A DNA stretch of 64,000 bases. Origin: Tetmemena sp. SeJ-2015 (taxonomy: Eukaryota; Ciliophora; Spirotrichea; Sporadotrichida; Oxytrichidae). How positions within the stretch are numbered: the stretch's first letter is position 1; every line of letters starts with the position of its first letter. The stretch spans positions 1 through 64,000 of the forward strand of contig JAJKFJ010021523.1 of the NCBI GenBank assembly GCA_027382625.1. The letters are read 5' to 3'. The position numbers and the translations under genes were made by a program. Positions 60,100 to 64,000 of this stretch are shown piece after piece. The notes under the pieces are model-generated. The model made no database searches and was not told the DNA's origin. It saw nothing but the letters and a program-made list of their open reading frames with translations.

Positions 60100-61690
60100 A
60101 AAAAATAAAATACGCCACTTTCATACTCTAAGAGGGCAATACCATCCATTTAGTTCTTTACCCAATTACCCTTGTATATTGTTTATGGATTTCCAATGGT
60201 ATGTCCATACCCATTTCTTGCTCCATTCTCATAAACTTGCTTTTAAAAATATTAACATAATGCTATATTTTCTCTATTTAAAAATATAAGCAAATAATTT
60301 TGGATTAAAGAAACTGGAAAAAATTTAATTTCAAAATCTCTAAATAAATTTAGTTTCCTTCATGTTTGTCCCCAAGTTAATGATACATAGTGCCTTTCCA
60401 TGAGGGTTACCTTTTTTAATCTCTCCTTCATAAACATCTCCAGGGTATATGATAACCTAAATTAAAGATAAGATTTCTTTTCTTACTCCATAATGCTCAA
60501 GATGAGGACCAGATACATTCCCATAATACTTTCTACCATTTTCCCATTCGTAAATTCCGTAGCCATTCGTAGCCCCAATGCCCAAAAGTTTAAATTTATA
60601 AAACATAAAATTATAAAATTAAAAGCCTGTGAACCTACTTTTCGTATTTGCCCAATTGTATTCCCCAAAACCAAATCTAGCATACCCGATATCAAGTTAA
60701 TACAAAATATGAAATAAGGGATTCAAAGTTCTCCATCATAAGAATCTTACCCTCCTCTATAAGTTCGATGATAAAGTTTCCTTTCAGGGAATATATCTTT
60801 AAAGTATTCAAAGGTTTAGATAATCTCCTCATCTTCATACATTTTGGATGAGTATGAATGAAATATTAATTTATTTAATCTTGAACTTTGTTTGAAGTTA
60901 AAATTTCACAGTATGGTTGCAAGGCATCTAAATTTTACTTTAAATTTAATCCGATATTGTTGGAATAGAAGTTATAGATAAACTGCCAAGTTTGATCACT
61001 CATCTAAAACTGGTACTTTTGCTCTCTGGTTAGCTTTCAAACAAGCCTTCTTAAATATTATAATTCCAGGTAAGATTCTTTCAAGGGAATATTCATTTTT
61101 GGTTCTTTCATTTTGGATTTAACTTCATGTTTTAACTCATCTATTTCTTGATTTGGTTCTGTTTATTTGATTCTATCTGCTTCAAGGAAAATGATAGTGC
61201 AGGTATTTGGCATTTCTTAAAGCTCTTTTAATTAAATCACATGCTTAAATTTTTCCTAATCAAGTAAAATATCTTTTACATAAGGTTCTATTGATAACTC
61301 TTTCCCTTCCGAATCTATTAGCAGAGTATTCTTAAGTGACTTCCTTTGCTTTGCTTTTATCTTTTACTTTAAGGGCAATTCTTTATATTTTTAAGAATCT
61401 TATGTCTACTTTACCCTGGAATGGCCTGAGAAATATATGAAATTTACTTGCAGATTCTTATTTAAATTTCTTTCTAGTTACTAGTCTTCCTACTATTATT
61501 TGATTTCCTCTATTTATGATTTGAAAGTCTTTTCTAGGGAAATTTTTAGACTCGGTTACTATGCGCTCAGTTGTTGCTATAGATCTTACCTGGTAGCTTT
61601 GAGTTTATTGTGGGAGAGCTCAGTGGCTGGGACTATTGTGTTCTTGTTCAGTACGTCAAATCCTGCTTCTTTTAAACACTTAGCCATCCA
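60100..61690 (-). CDS. MORN-repeat protein
   Basis: The C-terminal part (60780-60100) contains several MORN repeats: YRGGKILMMENFES, GYARFGFGEYNW, NGYGIYEWENGRKYYG, PGDVYEGEIKKGNPHG, QVYENGARNGYGHTIGN and YKGNWVKNQMDGIALLEYES. Gaps between repeats are AT-rich and include introns or IESs. MORN repeats bind membranes or act in axonemal and cortical complexes. The upstream part (61690-60800) has a charged, Lys-rich stretch and no recognised domain; its frames are broken. No stop could be fixed at the 3' end, which runs into the poor-consensus block. Confidence 0.6.
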
Positions 61691-61699
61691 AAATGTGTC

Positions 61700-63080
61700 A
61701 ATTTAACTTAAACCAAAAAATAATTGAATATTTTATTAACTATACGCCAAGCACTTGTATTCAATCAGAAAAAAAGAGAAAATTTTTTTTATTTATAATA
61801 TGTAGATATTGGCTATATAATTTTCATTTTAAACTTAAACACTATAAGATATTTTTAAGTTTAATTAATCTTAAAAATCTGTACCTAAACTCCGATAACT
61901 TTTTAGACAATAGATGAGCTTAAATGTTTAAAGTATCATAAATATAACCATTTGGTTATGACTGTAGAGGAAGCTTAATTTCAAACTATTAATTTTGTTA
62001 AATCAGATTTCAAATGAATCATTTGAAGCCTTTATAACTTTAAAATAAAATAAGATGCCAAAAATAAAGATATAAATTGATTTTAACCCATAAATAAATA
62101 GATCAATGAAATGAATAGATTATTTAAATTCAATTTCTGCTGTAATAAATTATATTATTCAGTTTCGTGACTATAGTAGTTGGCGCCAAGTACTATAGCT
62201 CTTTTTGTCAGTGTAGTCTTTTATTAGGATTCATTATAATAGAAAGTATTTATTTTAAAAATGTAATGATATTTCTGAATATAAGAATATTATTTTAATG
62301 ATTGAAATTAAATTTATATTTTCAATAGCAATATTGACTTATCTGTTTCCCATTTTTATTATAATTTGATATATCATATTTAAATTTTTCTTTTTAAAAA
62401 ATCAGGGGATTAAATAAAGTAAAATACTGAGTACTGGCATATAAAAAAAATTTTAAAATAAAAGAAAAAAAAGTTTCAGGTTTTAATGAATATATGTGCT
62501 TTTAATTTAAATTAAGGACAGAATTTAATTCTCATATCGATTCGAATGATTAGAATGGACCACTAAGAGTTATTGTGCATAAGAATTAAATAAAATCAAA
62601 ATTCAATAAAAAAAAGAGCATCAGCTTTTATCTTATTTAATGGGATTAGCATTAAGATGGCTTGTCAATTATTTTTTATTGAATTAGGTTAAAATTTAAA
62701 TGATAAATACAATAAAATGAAAAAATTACTACTGGATAAATAAAAAGTAGATTTACTTTTTAAAAAATAATTTTTCATTTAAGAGAATAAATCTGAGAAA
62801 TTTTGAAAAGTTTGTTGTTTTTTCTCTAAATGAAATATGGAATATATATAATAGAGATTAATTTTTAGCAATAGGATTTTAAGTTCTTTTTAGGAGAAAT
62901 TAAATCTTTTAATTCATAATATATCTATTTAATAAAAATATTTTTGTTAATATCTTTCTAAATTCAGATATGAATTTAGAATCAATCATTTTTAATTGAT
63001 GAAATTCAATGAATTATTTTGTTTGATAATATTAATAATTTGTTTCATAATTTAGAATATTTAGAGGATATTTTGCTTAA
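61700..63080. other. AT-rich region with no recognised gene
   Basis: About 1.4 kb of very AT-rich DNA with poly-A/T tracts. One 74-residue open frame at 61693-61917 has low-complexity composition and is probably chance. No repeat or transposon feature was seen. Confidence 0.5.
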
Positions 63081-64000
63081 TCAGTCTGCATTGTTTGTGG
63101 GCTCTTGATTGAGCTAATTATTATTTATTTCTATTTACAACTTTGATTACTATATTTCTTAGTTAAGCAAAGTTTGAAGCTCTTTTTTGATTTCCTCTCT
63201 TAGAAGGAGCTTTAAATTGGAAGCATCGCTGCTCATAATTGATGCCTCATTCATCGCTATGTAGTTTACGCAATACTTTAGTAATTAGTTTGCTTAGTGA
63301 TCATAAGCGATTTAAAAGAGTTCAAAGACATTGTGCTCACTCACGAAATTCTTCAGCCTGATCTCTAGTAATTCAATCAGTCTTGGTTCTGAAAAATAGT
63401 TCGCGTGTTTTATTAGCTCCACCAGAAAATCCTTATCAAGCTTTTTAGGAATGCAAGAGTCTGAATAGAAGTATTATATGATGCACTCAAAGACTTCTTT
63501 AGGAACTAACTGAATTCTTATTCTATTTTAGGTTGCCTCAGAGAATGCATTAGACTTTGAAAGCATCGCTCTGAAGTATGCACTTCTGTGTATAACTACT
63601 GGAATGTATACCCTCAGAATAGAATTACTAAGCACAATATCCGAGGTTGAAAACTCTTTGAAGAGAAGGCACTAGTTGATAGCAGCAGTTTCGTATGATT
63701 TCTGTCTTTCTTCATTGTTTTATGGCGACTCCTTTGAAATAAACTACTTCTTCAAAACTTAATTTTAATTTAAGAAAAACTAATAATTTATCTTCGAAAT
63801 AGATGAAATCCAATTTCAGAGTTTATTCGAGCTCCTCAAGTAAAAAACTACATTCAATAAACTCTTGCTTATTCTTTATCTGTTACTCGCTGATTTCCTA
63901 GATTTGGTTCTGCTAAAAAGTGCTTCTTTGATGATCAGTTATGATTTTTTTGTGTATAAGCTTCTCTGTTAGCACTATGGCTCTTTAAAGCTGATAGTGG
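63081..64000 (-). CDS. BTB/BACK protein, related to the 48-52 kb gene, 5' part off the window
   Basis: C-terminal part of a gene that continues past the right edge. TGA is at 63081-63083. It contains a BTB domain (FKEFSTSDIVLSNSILRVYI, HRSAYFRAMLSKSNAFSEA, PKEVFECIIQYFYSDSC) and BACK-like helices (HANYFSEPRLIELLEIRLKN FV, CVNYIAMNEASIM). Residue by residue it parallels the second BTB-BACK unit of the kelch protein at 48.2-52.2 kb (CIIQYIYSDHF; NFIVMNE), so the two are paralogues on the same strand 11 kb apart. Upstream (63780-64000) is a helical linker (KLIHKKIITDHQRSTFQQNQ). Confidence 0.7.

Overview
This window looks like germline (micronuclear) DNA of a spirotrich, probably hypotrich, ciliate. 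Genes read through TAA and TAG as Gln, and TGA is the only stop: ORFs such as the Nup50 and VPS29 homologues align along their whole length only under that code. Introns are short GT..AG. Radial spoke protein 3, a tubulin-ligase-like enzyme and a MORN protein indicate cilia. At least twelve short segments (about 17-53 bp) interrupt conserved ORFs without GT..AG ends. Each is bounded by a direct repeat of 4-8 bp, different each time, and removing one repeat copy plus the intervening DNA restores the expected protein frame. That is how internal eliminated sequences (IESs) with pointers behave. The variable, non-TA pointers argue against Paramecium- or Euplotes-type IESs. The RSP3 gene is also scrambled: two missing exon pieces of 34 and 36 bp lie downstream, one inverted, joined by pointers of 11, 18 and 15 bp.

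Layout. 1-1.37 kb: 3' part of an unrecognised minus-strand gene. 1.74-1.86 kb: a possible structured RNA. 2.2-5.6 kb: FG nucleoporin (Nup62-like), minus. 5.9-8.1 kb: NMNAT fused to a protein kinase, minus. 8.3-14.8 kb: two membrane proteins with long disordered cytosolic tails, plus. 15.1-17.2 kb: UIM-containing protein, minus. 17.4-19.0 kb: UDP-glycosyltransferase-like, minus. 19.3-21.1 kb: SLC33 acetyl-CoA transporter, minus. 21.2-21.8 kb: Cys-rich surface protein, plus. 22.1-23.8 kb: scrambled RSP3. 24.1-25.4 kb: coiled-coil protein. 25.7-27.1 kb: Nup50. 27.3-29.2 kb: SAM-like protein. 29.6-33.1 kb: two Cys-rich membrane proteins, minus. 33.2-34.7 kb: N/Q-rich protein. 35.1-40.5 kb: TTLL. 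40.6-42.2 kb: VPS29 and a histidine-phosphatase-fold protein, minus. 42.6-43.5 kb: PABPN1, minus. 43.6-46.4 kb: unrecognised plus-strand gene. 46.7-48.0 kb: NPF-repeat protein, minus. 48.2-52.2 kb: kelch/double-BTB protein (LZTR1-like), minus. 52.4-53.4 kb: ribosomal-L1-like. 53.6-58.4 kb: large coiled-coil protein. 58.6-59.0 kb: ERV1/ALR-like. 60.1-61.7 kb: MORN protein, minus. 63.1-64.0 kb: part of a second BTB/BACK gene.

The genes are ordinary cellular housekeeping and ciliary genes and do not form one pathway; what unites them is how the DNA is organised. Most gene ends are approximate, because introns, IESs and possibly more scrambling break the frames. Four stretches (about 3.48-3.60, 3.95-4.03, 32.69-32.84 and 59.69-60.07 kb) are homopolymer-rich and look like poor consensus. 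No tRNA, rRNA, CRISPR, telomere array or transposon was recognised.
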